NCBI GenBank assembly: GCA_003427395.1
Contig: BFEA01000291.1
Coordinates: forward strand, 1,861,158-1,907,410
From: Chara braunii
Lineage: Eukaryota; Streptophyta; Charophyceae; Charales; Characeae
DNA length: 46,253 nucleotides
Direction: 5' to 3'
Shown: positions 9,941 through 22,228 of the stretch, in pieces
Layout: each line of letters starts with the position of its first letter
How positions within the stretch are numbered: position 1 is the stretch's first letter
The notes under the pieces: model-generated
The model's database searches: none
Seen by the model: the letters and a program-made list of their open reading frames with translations, nothing else
Told to the model about the DNA's origin: nothing
Program-made: the position numbers and the translations under genes

Positions 9941-10621
9941 AGATTGAATAGTAGGATACATCCGAATCAAACTGTGTGCAGATTATAAGATGCTGAAAGT
10001 AATGACAATGACTATATGTTTGAGGACCCAATCACAGTTCCGCAAGTAAATATCCTTATTGACAAGTCTTAGACCATTAACATTTTCAACTCATGACATG
10101 AACTGATGACAAGGCTTAGCAAAGAAACCTAAACTTTGTGAAGTTTCGATACCAAATACCATAGACACATTCGGAATCACTGGTATCACCAATACAACAC
10201 ACAGTCATTTTGAAGACAGTTGACAACTTATGGTAACTTCATTCAGAAGCGAGGAAAAATGAAAAATAGAGCGGGTCACCCAGTCGACATATTAGGAAGT
10301 CATAAATGTTGCAATAGTGTCAAAAGTTTCCACTAACCAGGTACACAATCATTCTGAAGACAATTTAGAACTCAGTCTTGAAAACTGACAACAGCTGCGT
10401 GGTCCATGTATTGAAAATTCATGACAATCACTTCAAAAGATTCGAATAACCGAATTGTTGGCAAGGCTATCAAAATCAGACGAATACTTACTAAGGTATG
10501 AAACATCAACTTCACATTGCAAAACTGAGCCACACTTTGTACATAACCAAAAAGTTTGCAAGGCTAGAACGTAGGCTGAATTAAAAACCCCGAGTACCAT
10601 TCTCTACGAAAATTTTAACTA

Positions 10622-10671
10622 CTCTCTCTCTCTCTGTCTCTCTCTCTCTCTCACTCGTATCAACAAACGCA

Positions 10672-10732
<61 letters not shown>
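10622..10732 (+). repeat. (CT)n microsatellite, two blocks
   Basis: A shorter interrupted block at 10622-10652 and a long block at 10677-10732. Open frames through it encode only Glu-Arg runs. Confidence 0.96.
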
Positions 10733-10734
<2 letters not shown>

Positions 10735-11640
10735 CCTCTCTTCGCAGAGCGCTCACTATCGGTTTCCATGTTGAACCGTCTACCATGCAAGCCGGGATTG
10801 GAGGTTGTGGCAGACCTTCAAACTCCGTAATGGCAACCGAGAGACCTTCAGTGACACCCCCAGCTCTAAGCACAGCACGTCTCAAGGCCAAAAGAACATC
10901 CCCAGCTAGTACAAAAGTTGTTGTAAAATCTCCTAGCATCCAGTTCTCTCCTCGACGCTCATATATTCGAATGTCGAAACAGTCCAGATCAGTAAACCTC
11001 ACCATGATGACAAACATTGTTCGTCCCCTCCCTTCGCACTTGAAGATTTCTCATATTGAAAGGAAACACCCCCCCCTTTGTGATGATCGTCAGTCGTTCA
11101 GACACTTCTATTTCAGTGAAGCGCGCATTTACAACCATCTTTTTGAAGTACGTCAAAAGATGTAAGTCTGCACGCTGCAAAAAACAGAACTCACAACAAC
11201 AATTTTTGAACAAGGTCAGGATCCAGAGCCTGAGGTCAGGCTACGACGACCAAAAGGCCCCCATGCCCAAGGTCGAAAATTGATTAAGAACTCTTGTTGA
11301 TGTGAAGCGCGTAATCGAGAGAGCACAAATCATTACAGATGTATTCCATGGAGTCAAGGTTGTTGTGCAGTCTAACACGACAATATGTTTTCTTCATTAA
11401 TAGATGTCGAGCATCACACTCTCGAAGAGGTAGCCTCCGGCCCGCTCCCTTCTGCGGAAACGCTTTGTGTTTGAGCACCGATGTCGTTAGTCGAGGCGGG
11501 AGTTGCATTTCTCCTCACTTTCGTAGGAATAACAAGACCAGTGGTGAAATGTTTTGCGGAGTCGCAGACATTCATCCTTGTTTGTCTCATCCAAGAAAAT
11601 GCAACGGTCGTGACATGTTGATATTCTTCCCCGTGCCCTG
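10733..11640. other. Stretch without a recognised gene
   Basis: A minus-strand open frame ending in the microsatellite (10619-11017, about 100 codons of non-repetitive protein) matches nothing recognised. The rest has only short frames. The part below 11651 may be the 3' flank or C-terminal remnant of the DUF7869-type gene. Confidence 0.45.
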
Positions 11641-11650
11641 GAGCTTTCCT

Positions 11651-14389
11651 CTATTTTTTCTGCCATGCATTGGCATACAATTCTCTTAGTGTGCTCGCTT
11701 TCCCAATTGGAACCCAGTACTCCACTTTGAATTGGTTGTAAGTTGGCGAATCTTCATTCTTGTCAACATCACTGCGCACCTGGCCAACCCAGAATGACAC
11801 TCCTTGAAGCATGTCCTCGTCTGACGGTTGCATAATGACAAAACTGCCGACATGGACACTTCGAAAGGATCGAAGCTGGTCTTAGGCTTGTCCCTCTGAA
11901 GACCCACGAACATAGGTTCTCTCTGTAATTCAGATGCATCCGAGTCAGAGCAAAAATTCCTGTCTTCAACGACATGGGTGACCTTTGACCAGAATCCGGT
12001 GATGGGTGTCGAAGGTATCCCGTTGTCGATAATGTCCCCCTCATGTTTGACGTGAGCTTCCCAACACCGAAAAACCCTATCTATTCTAGTCACCTCTTCG
12101 TCTTGGAAAGTCATCCAAGTTTCTCTTTTTTTTTCGTAGACTTCTAAAAACCTCTTCACACCCTCCAAACCGTTTTTGTAATCGTCGAGGAACGCCGGTT
12201 GGACCGGCAGAGGATCAAATGGTTGTTGTGGACCAACGTAACCACCGTTGTCTCTTTGTTTGAACCAGTAAAGAGGACCATCATCGGGCAACCACTTAGC
12301 GTCTGTGCAATACTCTCTGTAGGACATGGCGGGATTATCACCTATCATGTAGAATTTTAGCAAATGAGGCTTCGAAATCCCTGTCATGCGCTTTGAAACA
12401 TGCGGGTAAATAAGACCTCTCCAGCCTGCTATCCTATCAAGAAAAATACATCGCGGAGGAGTCTTATGAGACCGCTCTAGCAAATGGAACAACTCATCCA
12501 TTGTGTAGGCATCGTTGTCTTTGAGTTTCTTGGAGAAAACATTAAAAGTGGCATCGACGTTTGTGTGTGTGTGTCCAACTATCATAAAACCAATTTCGAT
12601 TTCTTTGAAAATCTCGAATTTCACGAGAAGTGCTGCCAATGCGCAGATGAATCTATTCTTGTTTTCTTTAAAGCAGTTGTCAACTTGAATACGAAGAAAC
12701 GGCGACAGAGGTTTCCTACTGGATTGGATCTCCGTAAGAGTCCGCATTAAACACGTCGCCGTACAGCTGGGGCCGTGTGTGTAGTAAGGAAAATACGTGT
12801 AAACATATATAGACGGATCCCGGGCATGGACCAGAACGGCCGTGAGACCAGTCTTCATCATCCTCTCGTGATGCAAGTCCTTCGAGTAATTAGCCTGTCC
12901 TATATGCGGTATGATAGTTTTCTTCTGATCCATGCCGTCGATAATGATGCACAGACACTCGGACTGCCGCAAGATGGAATCCATTTTGCAGCGGCTATAG
13001 TCTAGCCTGTGGTTGACTTGCAGCTTTTGATGTTTCCGCATCCTATCTTTGGATTTCTTACGGTCCCTCGCGTACTTCGAATTAGGGATGCACTGCTTGT
13101 AGAATATACATTTTTGCGCATTTCGTGAATGTGTTGGACATAGAGAGACTCACGTGCCAGAAATGCTTACTCCACATAGCGTAGAAAGTCGACTCGGACA
13201 CAACTTCAGAGTGACACATCAGAAGATCAGAGTGCAACGATTCGTAAATTGCTCGTTTTGTGAATGCCGCATGAATCCTACGGCGAGGACGACACACTCC
13301 GTCTTTCCAGACCATGTCATTCGGCATACTATCGGCGTGGTCGTCGATGAATCGTTTCAACAGTGCAAGCCTGAGTGCCCATTCTCCTCAATGGCGAGGA
13401 CGACACACTTTCTCGGATGGTTTAGACAAACCCGAGTGCCCATTCTCCTTAACGATAACACCGTTATCGTACATCCTTTTGTAGACATAGAAGGTGTCAC
13501 GAGAAATGTCGAGAATGTTACAGTATGCCTGCACACACATCTTCCGTTCGCAAGCTACAGGACTGACCCGCTCAGCACCACCTTCCAGAACCGTGAAGTC
13601 ATGTATGGTTTGCAACCACCACTTCGTCCTGTCCGTGAAACTTTTCGAGTAGAATGCCTCCCGCACCGGCCTGACATCTTCGGCTGTCAGTTCAGTGCAA
13701 CACATTCGCCTACAACAGAGCATCCCTCGCACTACCTGAAGTGACTGCATCCTGAGTTTGGCCATAGCTCGCCGATGCTGTGTTTTTTTGGCCGGTTCTC
13801 TGTTTGCCATAGAATAGGGTCTTCTTTCACTGGGCATAGGCGCCGGCAAAATGTACCATATGTGGCGGTCTTCTTCGGAGAGACAACGCGAGCTCTGAAT
13901 ATCTCGTTAATAGCAGTACTTAGTGATTTCATCTGTGGACTGTCCTCGACTCTCCTGACACTGCGGAGGGGTAGACGAGGAAACCCTATCATCCCCATCG
14001 ACAACTCCCAAGGATGAAGCAGCAGTAGTGTAGTTGTTCACACTATACACGTATTCCGTCCCACTATAACTACAGTCACCGAGATTCCCCTCGGGTATGG
14101 AGCTCAACATCCCAATGTCGGTCATTTCAGAACATGCTGAAGAGACTCGGGATGTATAATCGACACTAAGAAACAGGCCCCTCCTTCCAGTGTTGATGTG
14201 GTCTTCGAGCACATCACAACAGATGTACGAATGCGTGGTGGAGGTGGACAACTGTGTTCTCTTCCGTCGATGCTGACTGTTTGAGTCACGTGACTGTTTT
14301 CCAGAAGAAGCACATTGCACGAGTCGAGACGAAGTACTATCGACATTGCTTGGAACTCCACCGCCCATAATCAATCCCTTCCCAGCCAA
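11651..14389 (-). pseudogene. DUF7869-type transposase-like gene, broken
   Basis: The protein shows the family layout: a Ser-rich N-terminus, a Cys-rich patch (CCRRMCC, about 13700), a helical segment with FYVYKRMYDNG, a segment with STFYAMWSKHFWHV, then the core in 11686-13041. The core has IIIDGMDQ (Asp35 of that segment), VDNCFKENKN (Asp121) and GHTHTNVDATF (His157, His159, Asp163), an acidic-residue pattern suggestive of an RNase H-like nuclease. A C-terminal piece with FWVGQV and YWVPIGK lies in another frame (11651-11833). Breaks: TAA 13907-13909, TGA 13388-13390, a frameshift near 13090-13110 and another near 11840. DUF7869 proteins are repeat-associated in algae, animals and oomycetes, and their biochemistry is not established. 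The family call is from remembered motifs. Confidence 0.75.
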
Positions 14390-14399
14390 TTACCGCCGA

Positions 14400-17060
14400 A
14401 AACATAACGGAAGGCAAGCTAGCGTAGGAGGGAAGTCTTGATTGACCATCGTCGTATCACACCCGTGAAGCATGTGTTGAGAAGCATTCGACTTTTTCCT
14501 GCGAGCAGAACAACAAACGTTGACCTAAATCCTAGCCGAGACAGTTGTTGGACTTTGGCAATGAAAAAGCGACAGAGATGCGTCTGCTCATTGTGGAGCA
14601 CGATACAGCGCAACGCAACGAAACAATAGGACAATGCACCGGCTCCAAAGAGCGTGGAAAAATACATGACATTGACGTGTATAGCCAGCCTTGAACTGGA
14701 CGACAAGCCTTGCCCGACACTGATTATACATGTTTCGTGTAGAAATGGTGGGTGCGCAAGTATGGAACAAATTTTAGAGTCGGATGAATCCGACACAACG
14801 ATGCAGCTAAATATTCGCAAGTTTGCATCGTCGTAGGTCCTTATGCCGGATGCATCCGAGACACCTATGTCCCGTGAGATGTAGACAAATGCAGGCAAAC
14901 CACCATTACGTCATGTATGCAATGCCAAACACCGATCAGCACGTATATAAACGACGGAAGTGATCACGAGCCTTCCTCGCCGCGAGAAATTGACAACCTT
15001 CTCGAAGTGCCAAACAGTCGGCGGTCAATGCTGCTGAGTGGCAAAAACACTCTTAGGGAACCTCGCGGTCGTATTCGGAATTTGTTGGCATAGCACCAGA
15101 TGCTCACCAAACAGTTCTGAATGCCGATTTAATGGACAAATCATATGATGCCTTACGAGCAAGGAGTGGTTGATTGCTGGTCCCCCTTCCCAGTCTGGAT
15201 CTTTGGGAGTAGAGTTTCGCACTCCACCATGAGATCCATATCGGAGAGGGGAACCAGCTAACCTGCCGCTGTTTACTGTAGTCATCATGAGGAAGTCCAT
15301 GACGCGAGAACCCCAAAAGGAACAGTCGTGCAGGATATTGCAGTCGCATGAGGAACTTATTGGCGTAGCACCAGATGCTCACCGATCAGTTCTGAATGTC
15401 AGTTGTATCGACACATCATATGATGCCTTACAAGCAAGCAGTGGTCGATTGCTGGGCCCCCTCCGCGGTGTGGATCTTTGAGAGCAGATTTGACACAATC
15501 CACCGTTAGACCCGCACCGGAGAGGCGGACCAGCCATCATGCCGCTGTTCGCTGTAGTCATCATGTGGGAGTCGACAATGCACTGACCCGACGAGGTTCT
15601 AATTGGGAGCTACTTTTGTGTTCTGTGCAGGTGCTGATCATCGGCGCGTATGCAGCGTGTTGAGGGAAAGAGGAGATTCTTCTAGCACGGGATGAGGGAA
15701 ACAAACGACTTATTCGGGGACGACAAGGAACAAGTTCAACCGGCCGGCAACTTCGGATGGATCCTAGACAGAAGATGTCATGCAGGGCATGGTAGACTGC
15801 AGCGACGGCCAGCGTCTCGCACGTCAGTTTCTGCAAGGCAGCGGCTGTCGCACAGAGGGCCACGGACATGGCATCACATTTCATGGCATCCAATCCGAAA
15901 ACCATCGCGGGCAATTGCAAAACATGACACTTTGCGAGGTTCTTATATCGGATGCATCCGAGACACGTATGTGCCGTGGAATTCAGACAACTGCAGCGCA
16001 GACCAACATCTATCATGTATACAATGCAAAACAACGATCAGCACGTACACAAACGACGGGGTTGATCACGAGCCTTCGGCGTCGCGAGAAATTTCACAAT
16101 CTTCTCGAAGTGCCAAACAGTCGGCGGTCAGTGCTGTTGAGTGGCAAAAACACTCTTAGGGAATCTCGCGGTTGTGTTCGGAATTGTTGGCGTAGCACCA
16201 GACTCTCACCAAACTGTTTGGCACTCCATGCCATCGTGCCGCTGTTCACTGTAGTCATCATGTGGGAGTCGACAATGCAATGACCCGACGATGTTCCAAT
16301 CGGGACGTGCTTTGTGTTCTGTGCAGGTGTTGATCATCAGCGCGTATGCTGCGTATTGACGGAAATAAGAGTTTCTTTTAGCGCGGGTCGAGGGAAACAG
16401 ACGACTTATTCGGGGTGGAGAAGGAAAAAGCTCGTGTGGCTGGCAACTTCGGATAGATCCGAGACACAAAATGTCATGCAGGACATGCATGATTGCAGCC
16501 TCGGTCGGCGTCACTCACGTCGCTTTCTGCAAGGCAGCGGCTGTTGCACGGAGGGCTACGGACATGGGCACCACATTTCATGGCGTCCTATCCGGAAACC
16601 ATCACGGACAATGGCGAAACATGACAGTGCCGGATGATGTAGAGGGCAGAGGACTGTTTGGAAACCTCGCATGCCTCCAAGGTGTGCAAGCAAAAAACTC
16701 GACGGTGTCCAGCTCACGAGTCGCACAGACCGAATCTCACGGGTTGTTTTTTTGTCAAGGATCGTCCAGGGCGAACCCTTCATACATCGCGTTTAACGTT
16801 GGGTGCGCACGCACGTGTCTGATTGTTGAGTCGGATGAATCCGAAACACTTATAGAACGTCACATTCCCAAGTCTGTAGTGCGAGGTCACATGCCACAAC
16901 GCCGCTGTCAACTTTAGTCGTCACGAGGGAGTCTCCTTTTCCCTTAAACACAAGGTCTGACAACCCGTCCGGACCTTGTGACATATAAGGTTTCTCGCGG
17001 ACGAGGTCGTGAACCGAAGCCATACATGGCATTCATAGATGATCCATATACGTGGCTCTG
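14400..17060. repeat. Nested tandem duplications carrying dyads
   Basis: At least three overlapping duplications: about 14840-15116 with 15943-16222 (offset 1103), 15091-15296 with 15368-15573 (offset 277), and 15541-15930 with 16238-16630 (offset 697). CGGAT-N2-ATCCG dyads lie at 14781, 14847, 15949, 16450 and 16832. Open frames on both strands are translations of the repeat units and show no domain. Confidence 0.85.
14781..16843. repeat. Dyad cluster CGGAT-N2-ATCCG
   Basis: Exact dyads at 14781, 14847, 15949, 16450 and 16832; a weaker form at 15754. Confidence 0.93.
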
Positions 17061-17073
17061 CGGTTCGTAGACC

Positions 17074-17144
17074 GTAGCAGTCTCCGAAAATACGGACATG
17101 CATTTCATCTTAACAAATCCTCCTCGTATTTCGGAGACTGCTAC
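17074..17144. repeat. 71-bp foldback with 20-bp arms
   Basis: 17074-17094 pairs with 17125-17144 (GTAGCAGTCTCCGA... against its mirror) with a single A bulge, leaving a 30-nt loop. The segment TCGTATTTCGGA is repeated again just downstream. Confidence 0.88.
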
Positions 17145-17199
17145 AGTCTCGTATTTCGGACACTTTATCTTCCACCTGATCCCACAACGATAAAAAAAC

Positions 17200-17883
17200 T
17201 CAAACCTGACCTGCTCTCACCAAGTCTGACCGCCCATCTACATCTGACATGACCGCCTTGGACTTGGATCCCTGAAGCACCATCTTGTTTCGGGAGACAA
17301 GCACAATTGCATCCACAAGTTTCCTACTTTTGTTTGAAGAAGCCACACATAGCACTCTGGCGAAAGGACATCCGTCATCAGTCAACCGCACACAACAATA
17401 TGATAGAGCTTGTGGAGAAGTCCCTGGGCAACATGGTGGGTACTGTTCCAAGAACGAACAATGACGAGCGCAGTCCACCAACTCTTGCTTCTGCGAATGT
17501 CCCCAAGTTCGGGGCGAAGATGTGATGTACTCGCAGGCCATGCGACTGCTCCACCTGCTGCGGTAGCGGATCGGTTTACGCTTATCGCCCAGGATCTTTC
17601 GACGGAGGACACCATCAGGCAGTGTAATGAGTCTCCCGAACTCCAACAGGTTGGTAAACTTGTAATGGCTTGCCCAAGGGCAAGCACGCTCCATCGCCTT
17701 CCAATCATTATCGTTCCATTCGTCGAGATGCCGGTTCATGTACGGGACAACGGTCATCCATGGGTCATCTTCGAAGTCCACTTCGGTTGCTTCGTCGATC
17801 CACATTTGACTGTCATGATGCCGCACCGATCTCGCACAAGGTGAAAACAGTTTTGCTAAGCGTATGTGCTTCTTGGCAGTCAT
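17200..17883 (-). CDS. Unrecognised open frame, 227 codons
   Basis: An uninterrupted minus-strand frame that starts with a basic, hydrophobic stretch, then an acidic/aromatic region (EVDFEDDPWMTVVPYMNRHLDEWND), then a Cys-rich middle. It lies between repeat clusters and may be a fragment of a mobile-element protein. No family recognised, and no RNA-level support is visible. Confidence 0.3.
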   Translation of the reverse strand: MTAKKHIRLAKLFSPCARSVRHHDSQMWIDEATEVDFEDDPWMTVVPYMNRHLDEWNDNDWKAMERACPWASHYKFTNLLEFGRLITLPDGVLRRKILGDKRKPIRYRSRWSSRMACEYITSSPRTWGHSQKQELVDCARHCSFLEQYPPCCPGTSPQALSYCCVRLTDDGCPFARVLCVASSNKSRKLVDAIVLVSRNKMVLQGSKSKAVMSDVDGRSDLVRAGQV

Positions 17884-17899
17884 GCTGATGCTTGTCGAC

Positions 17900-18950
17900 G
17901 GACCCGACGACAGTACACTCCCTACACATCACGCACACATGGACACACATACGGACGTGGAGACTGTCGTAAACAAGGTTGGTAAACGATAACTCCGCTG
18001 ATGAGGCCAACACCCAGTTGTCACGCCCAGCACTTTTCATCGGCAAGGCCCTCATAGAAGGTCGCCAATAGCAAATTGCGAAGTAAAAAGAGACGTTCCC
18101 AGATATCACTCCACGCGAATGGTCTTTCCATATTGCATTCTAAAGCACAAAGAGGCTTTCAAAAATCACGAAGTCCACGGAGGTTTTTCAAGAAGTCATG
18201 CAGGGACACGTTCCAAAGCAGATGCGAGATTTCCAAAAATCATTAAAACCCACGCTGTAAAGTACATGGAGCTGAGAGGAATAGTCGGACGACCCACGCC
18301 GTCGTGTACACAACATGCATTTCTGGATATCTTCGGGAAAAACGAAACAGCACACCGACGTCGTATAGTCTACATGACACCGCCTCATCCACAGAAGACG
18401 CTTTCGTACAGTCGACATGACACGTCGTTTTCACCAGAGCGACGAAAGCACAAACCCTACGTACCACGGTCATTTCGAACACCAGCTGAACCAAAGTGCA
18501 ACACAAGTCGGAAACTCCTACATCGTACTAGAAACGAACCCTACGTAAAGTACGAACATTCGGACACGAGTCCAACCGAAGTCCTACACATGAGTTGATT
18601 CAAGCCGAAGACGTACAACTGATTCAAGCCGAAGTTGCTTAGTAGACAAAAGCTCATCCAAACCCGACACGGTGTTCACCTGCCAACAGAAGTCCCAGAC
18701 AGAAGGTCATCCAAGCCTGATACGCGTCCACAATGCGGCAGGGCCAGAAACGTTGCAAAAGGCATGACAGGAGGGATGAAGCACCGAAGGGAAATTCCTT
18801 TATCCACATCTATTCGCAGCGTAGATCTCGCAATGTTCAATTTCATGTCAAGAATCCCGGTGCGGATGCCTCGGATTCATAACTAGCGAAGATGTAAAAT
18901 CAGAAGGCCATGCCCTTTCCCATTATCATCCCCACCCTTTGACATGCCGA
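17900..18950. other. Stretch without a recognised gene
   Basis: Only short frames. A local direct repeat (variants of CGTAYAGTCKACATGACAC) occurs near 18362 and 18404. Confidence 0.5.
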
Positions 18951-19016
18951 AGTCGCACAGTAGACGAAAGATCACCCATGCCTGACACGACGTCGCAAGG
19001 AAGGGGCAAGCGGAAG

Positions 19017-20596
19017 GTGTTTATTTCTTCCGCATTGGGTAATGCAACACTCACACAGAACTTATCAGTTCCGCCTCGCTCCGAAACGTGTGATGTAGTT
19101 CGGATCAATCCGAGCCACACACCTCAGCGCAATGGAAGTCCCGAGGTGACCATCCCGCCCAGTGACGGAAGGTGTCATGGGGAAAGGGAAACGACGGCAC
19201 ACTGCACGCATCTGAATTACAACACACCATGATTGAGGGTCAACACTCATGTGATTTGTTATTGTTTTTACCTTCCGAATGGCGAAATTTAAACATCTCG
19301 CAGGACCTGTTGGTACCGCCTGACTCAAACCGTTCGCTGTGGTCCGGATTAATCCGAACCACATCACTCGACCGCAATAGAGTCTGATTTACCTGCCACG
19401 TTGAGCAGGTGTGTCTCATGAACGGGGTAGGCACTCTTTGCTTTTGTCTGAGTTATTTTCTTCCACATGGGGTAATGCAGACATCGCAAAGGACGTGTTG
19501 GTTCCCCCTGACTCCTAACTGTGCGATGTGAATCGGATGAATCCAAACCACATCCCTCGGTGCCAGGGGAGTCTCATCCATCTACCACATCCCTCCCGGT
19601 GAAATGAAGTCTCACGTGGCGGCGACGACGACTTGTCATGTATCCGATGAACATGCGGCGAAGTGGTAGCACTGTTCACTGTCATGCGTGTTTTGGTCCT
19701 CGTGGAAAGTGCAGGCAGGTATAGTCGCTCAACATCCCAATTACCGTCGCTCTTTCCAAGCAGGTGGTTCGGATTAATCCGAACCACACATCTCCGCAAA
19801 TCATGACTCCGTGGCTTTTGTCAGTGTTCATTTTTTCCCGCGTTGGTTAATCCAACACTCACACAGGACTTATCAGTTCCGCCTCACTCCAAAACGTGTG
19901 ATGCAGTTCGGATCAATCCGAACCACATCCCTCAGCACATTGGAAGTCCCGAGGTGACCATCCCGCCCAGTGACGGAAGGTCTCATGGGGAAAGGAAAAT
20001 GACGGCACACTGGACGCATCCGAAATACAACATACCATGACTGAGGGTCAACACTTATGGCATTTGTTATTGTTTTTCCCTTCCAAATGGCGAAATGTAA
20101 ACATCTCGCAAGACGTGTTGGTACCACTTGAATCAAACCGTTTGTTGTGGTTCGGATTAATCCGAACCGCATCCCTCCAAGGCAATGGAGTCTGATTTAT
20201 CTGCCATGTTGCGCAGGTGTGTCTCATGAACTAGGGTAGGCACTCTTGGCTTTTGTCTGAGTTGTTTTCCTCCACATGGGGCAAAGCAGACAACGCAAAG
20301 GACGTGTTGCGTGCTCGTGACTCCTTACCGGGCGATGTGAATCGGATGTATCCGAACCACATCCCTCGGTGCCCGGGGAGTCTCATCCATCTGCCACATC
20401 CCTCCCGGTGAAGCGAAGTCTCACGGGGCGGCGGCGCAGACTGGGCATGTATCCGACCAACATGCGGCGAAGTGGAGGCACTGTTGACTGTCATGCGTTT
20501 TTTCGTCGTCGTGGAAAGTGCATGGAGGTATGGTCGCACAACATCCCAGTTACCGTCGCGCTTTCCAAACACGTGGTTCGGATTAATCTGAACCAC
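19017..20596 (+). repeat. 808-bp tandem duplication, each unit with four dyads
   Basis: Unit A is 19017-19787 and unit B 19824-20596, aligned at an offset of 808 bp with scattered substitutions. Each has dyads at matching places: 19101, 19345, 19533 and 19770 in A; 19909, 20153, 20343 and about 20579 in B. The copy at 19764-19787 is a perfect 24-bp palindrome. The sequence around each dyad is itself alike (GACTC...dyad...CCACATCCCTC...GAGTC), so the 808-bp unit was probably built from smaller dyad-centred units. No protein domain. Confidence 0.93.
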
Positions 20597-21087
20597 GACT
20601 CAGAAGGATCGGAACCGTTTGACTCCCATCGACCTGGAGTCTCGCATGGATGGAATATCGACGGAACAGGCCATCGCCTTCCAAGTTGACATCTTACGGA
20701 ATAGTGAGTCGGATGCATCCGAAACAAAATTCATAACATGAGATTGCCAATTGGGAAATGTGCGCACGAAACAGATGCTGTGAAAGGACTTGGAGGGATG
20801 TGGTTCCCGTTGAGACTTCCCAGGGGCCGAGGGATGTGGTTCGGATTCATCCGGACTACATCACACGTTCCGAAGTGAGGTGGAACAAACACGTTCCCGT
20901 TGAGACTTCCCAGGCGCCGTGGGATGTAGTTCGGATTCATCCGAACTACATCACACGTTGCGGAGTGAGGCGGAACAAACACGTCCAGCGTAAGATTGCG
21001 TTACCCCTTGTGGAAGACAAAGAACACCAACAAAAGCCATGAGTGGCGTTCATAACACTTGTTCCGGTCGAAGTTCGGATACATCCG
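19101..21087. repeat. Dyad cluster CGGAT-N2-ATCCG
   Basis: Exact dyads at 19101, 19345, 19770, 19909, 20153, 20343, 20710, 20842, 20932 and 21076. Imperfect ones at 19533 and about 20579. Part of the number is explained by the 808-bp and 90-bp duplications. Confidence 0.95.
20803..20982 (+). repeat. 90-bp tandem repeat centred on the dyad
   Basis: 20803-20892 and 20893-20982 are near-identical units starting GTTCCCGTTGAGACTTCCCA, each with a dyad (20842, 20932). The reverse complement of this unit resembles the dyad-flanking sequence at 19070-19150, so it is an inverted copy of the same building block. Confidence 0.93.
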
Positions 21088-21089
21088 AG

Positions 21090-22228
21090 CTCGGGATGAA
21101 GGCAATAGTAGATGTCATTCGCAATGTCATTGGTTGGAAGACGATGGCCCCTTACGTCCAACCCATCGTTTTCACGCGACGTCCCCCCATGGGGAGTTCT
21201 AAGGCGACCCCCTGTCCATGACAACCTGCCACTCTCACGCTCCCGCTGAATGCCCGTGCACGCCCCCCTAAGTCACTCTGGAAAACGGGGCCAGGATGAA
21301 TTGGAATCGAAATGTAGTCGGCGGGGATCGAGAGCTGATCATTCTACGAAGTCATTGGTGCGTTTCTCCAGCACAGATTTCGCCACTGTTTTCGTCGCGC
21401 AGATTGTCCACGTCAGAGTTCGGCCAATACGAATCATGGCGTGGGGACGGGGTGCCGCACGGGTGGCGGTGCTGTGACGTTTTCGTGGGCGCGCGATGGA
21501 ACTTGTCAACTCTCGTTCCATCTCCGAAATGTTGCCAATGCGCGTCCGGTGTGCCGCGCCCGGTGACGTGAGGGTTCCTCGTTGCTAGTTGCGTGTGCGA
21601 CAACGGGCGATGAGTCTTGGATATGTCTTGTGGGCCTTCGCATATGGGTGGTTCGCGCAATCGTTCCGACCAATGGAAGATGAGGAACGTGCAGGTCAGC
21701 CGGAACAAGATCCGGGGGTCGTCCACAACCACGATAGATATGTTGGATCACCAAGTCGATTGGGAACGAGCTCGATCTTGGCCCTTGGCGATGGGATGTT
21801 GCAGGAATGGCAGTGATCTGGGATGTTGTGGTTTTGCCATGGAACTTGTCAGTTCCATTTTCGTCTCCTATGTGCGCAACGGGTCTTCGCTAGACGTTGC
21901 CGATGGGTGGCTTTGTCACTGCTGGCTGTGCGTGCGACACGGGCGATTCGTGTTCGAGGTGCACATTTGCTTTCGCAGAGGAGACGATTAACGCCTGACA
22001 AATGTTGAGTGCAGACGCGTTTGTCGTGAGGCTCCGAGCGCAGCGCTCCGCTGTCAGGGACACGGGATAATGTGATCACCGCTGCGATAATACACCATCC
22101 GATAGGCGTCAACACCGGAGATGGGTGGACGAGATCTGAAAGTCGATCGACACGCGTTTTTCAGGACATCAAGAGCGATGGCGATATCACCACAATTATG
22201 GGAGAACATCCGGAAGGAAAACGGAACA
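21090..22228. other. Stretch without a recognised gene
   Basis: Open frames are short and mutually overlapping on both strands, with no domain. No strong repeat was seen here. Confidence 0.5.

Larger units (their letters stand above)
9240..10600. repeat. AT-rich non-coding tract with diverged tandem repeats
   Basis: No gene. A unit beginning GGATACATCCGAATCAAACT occurs at 9598 and 9954. A second shared segment (GAAGTTTCGATACCAAATAC) occurs at 9843 and 10139. GCATAGGAGTGACA occurs near 9500 and 9547. Weak forms of the CGGAT-N2-ATCCG dyad lie at the two 5' repeats and near 9880. Confidence 0.75.

Noticed and set aside
10581-11017. Glu-Arg-repeat proteins
   Set aside because: The repeats are translated (GA)n/(CT)n microsatellite. 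The same applies to frames across 23.9-24.3 kb, which also cross an N gap.
18926-21042. Many short open frames encoding peptides with IRTT, INPNH or SDASE
   Set aside because: These are translations of the CGGAT-N2-ATCCG dyad and its flanks in different frames on both strands, not conserved proteins.
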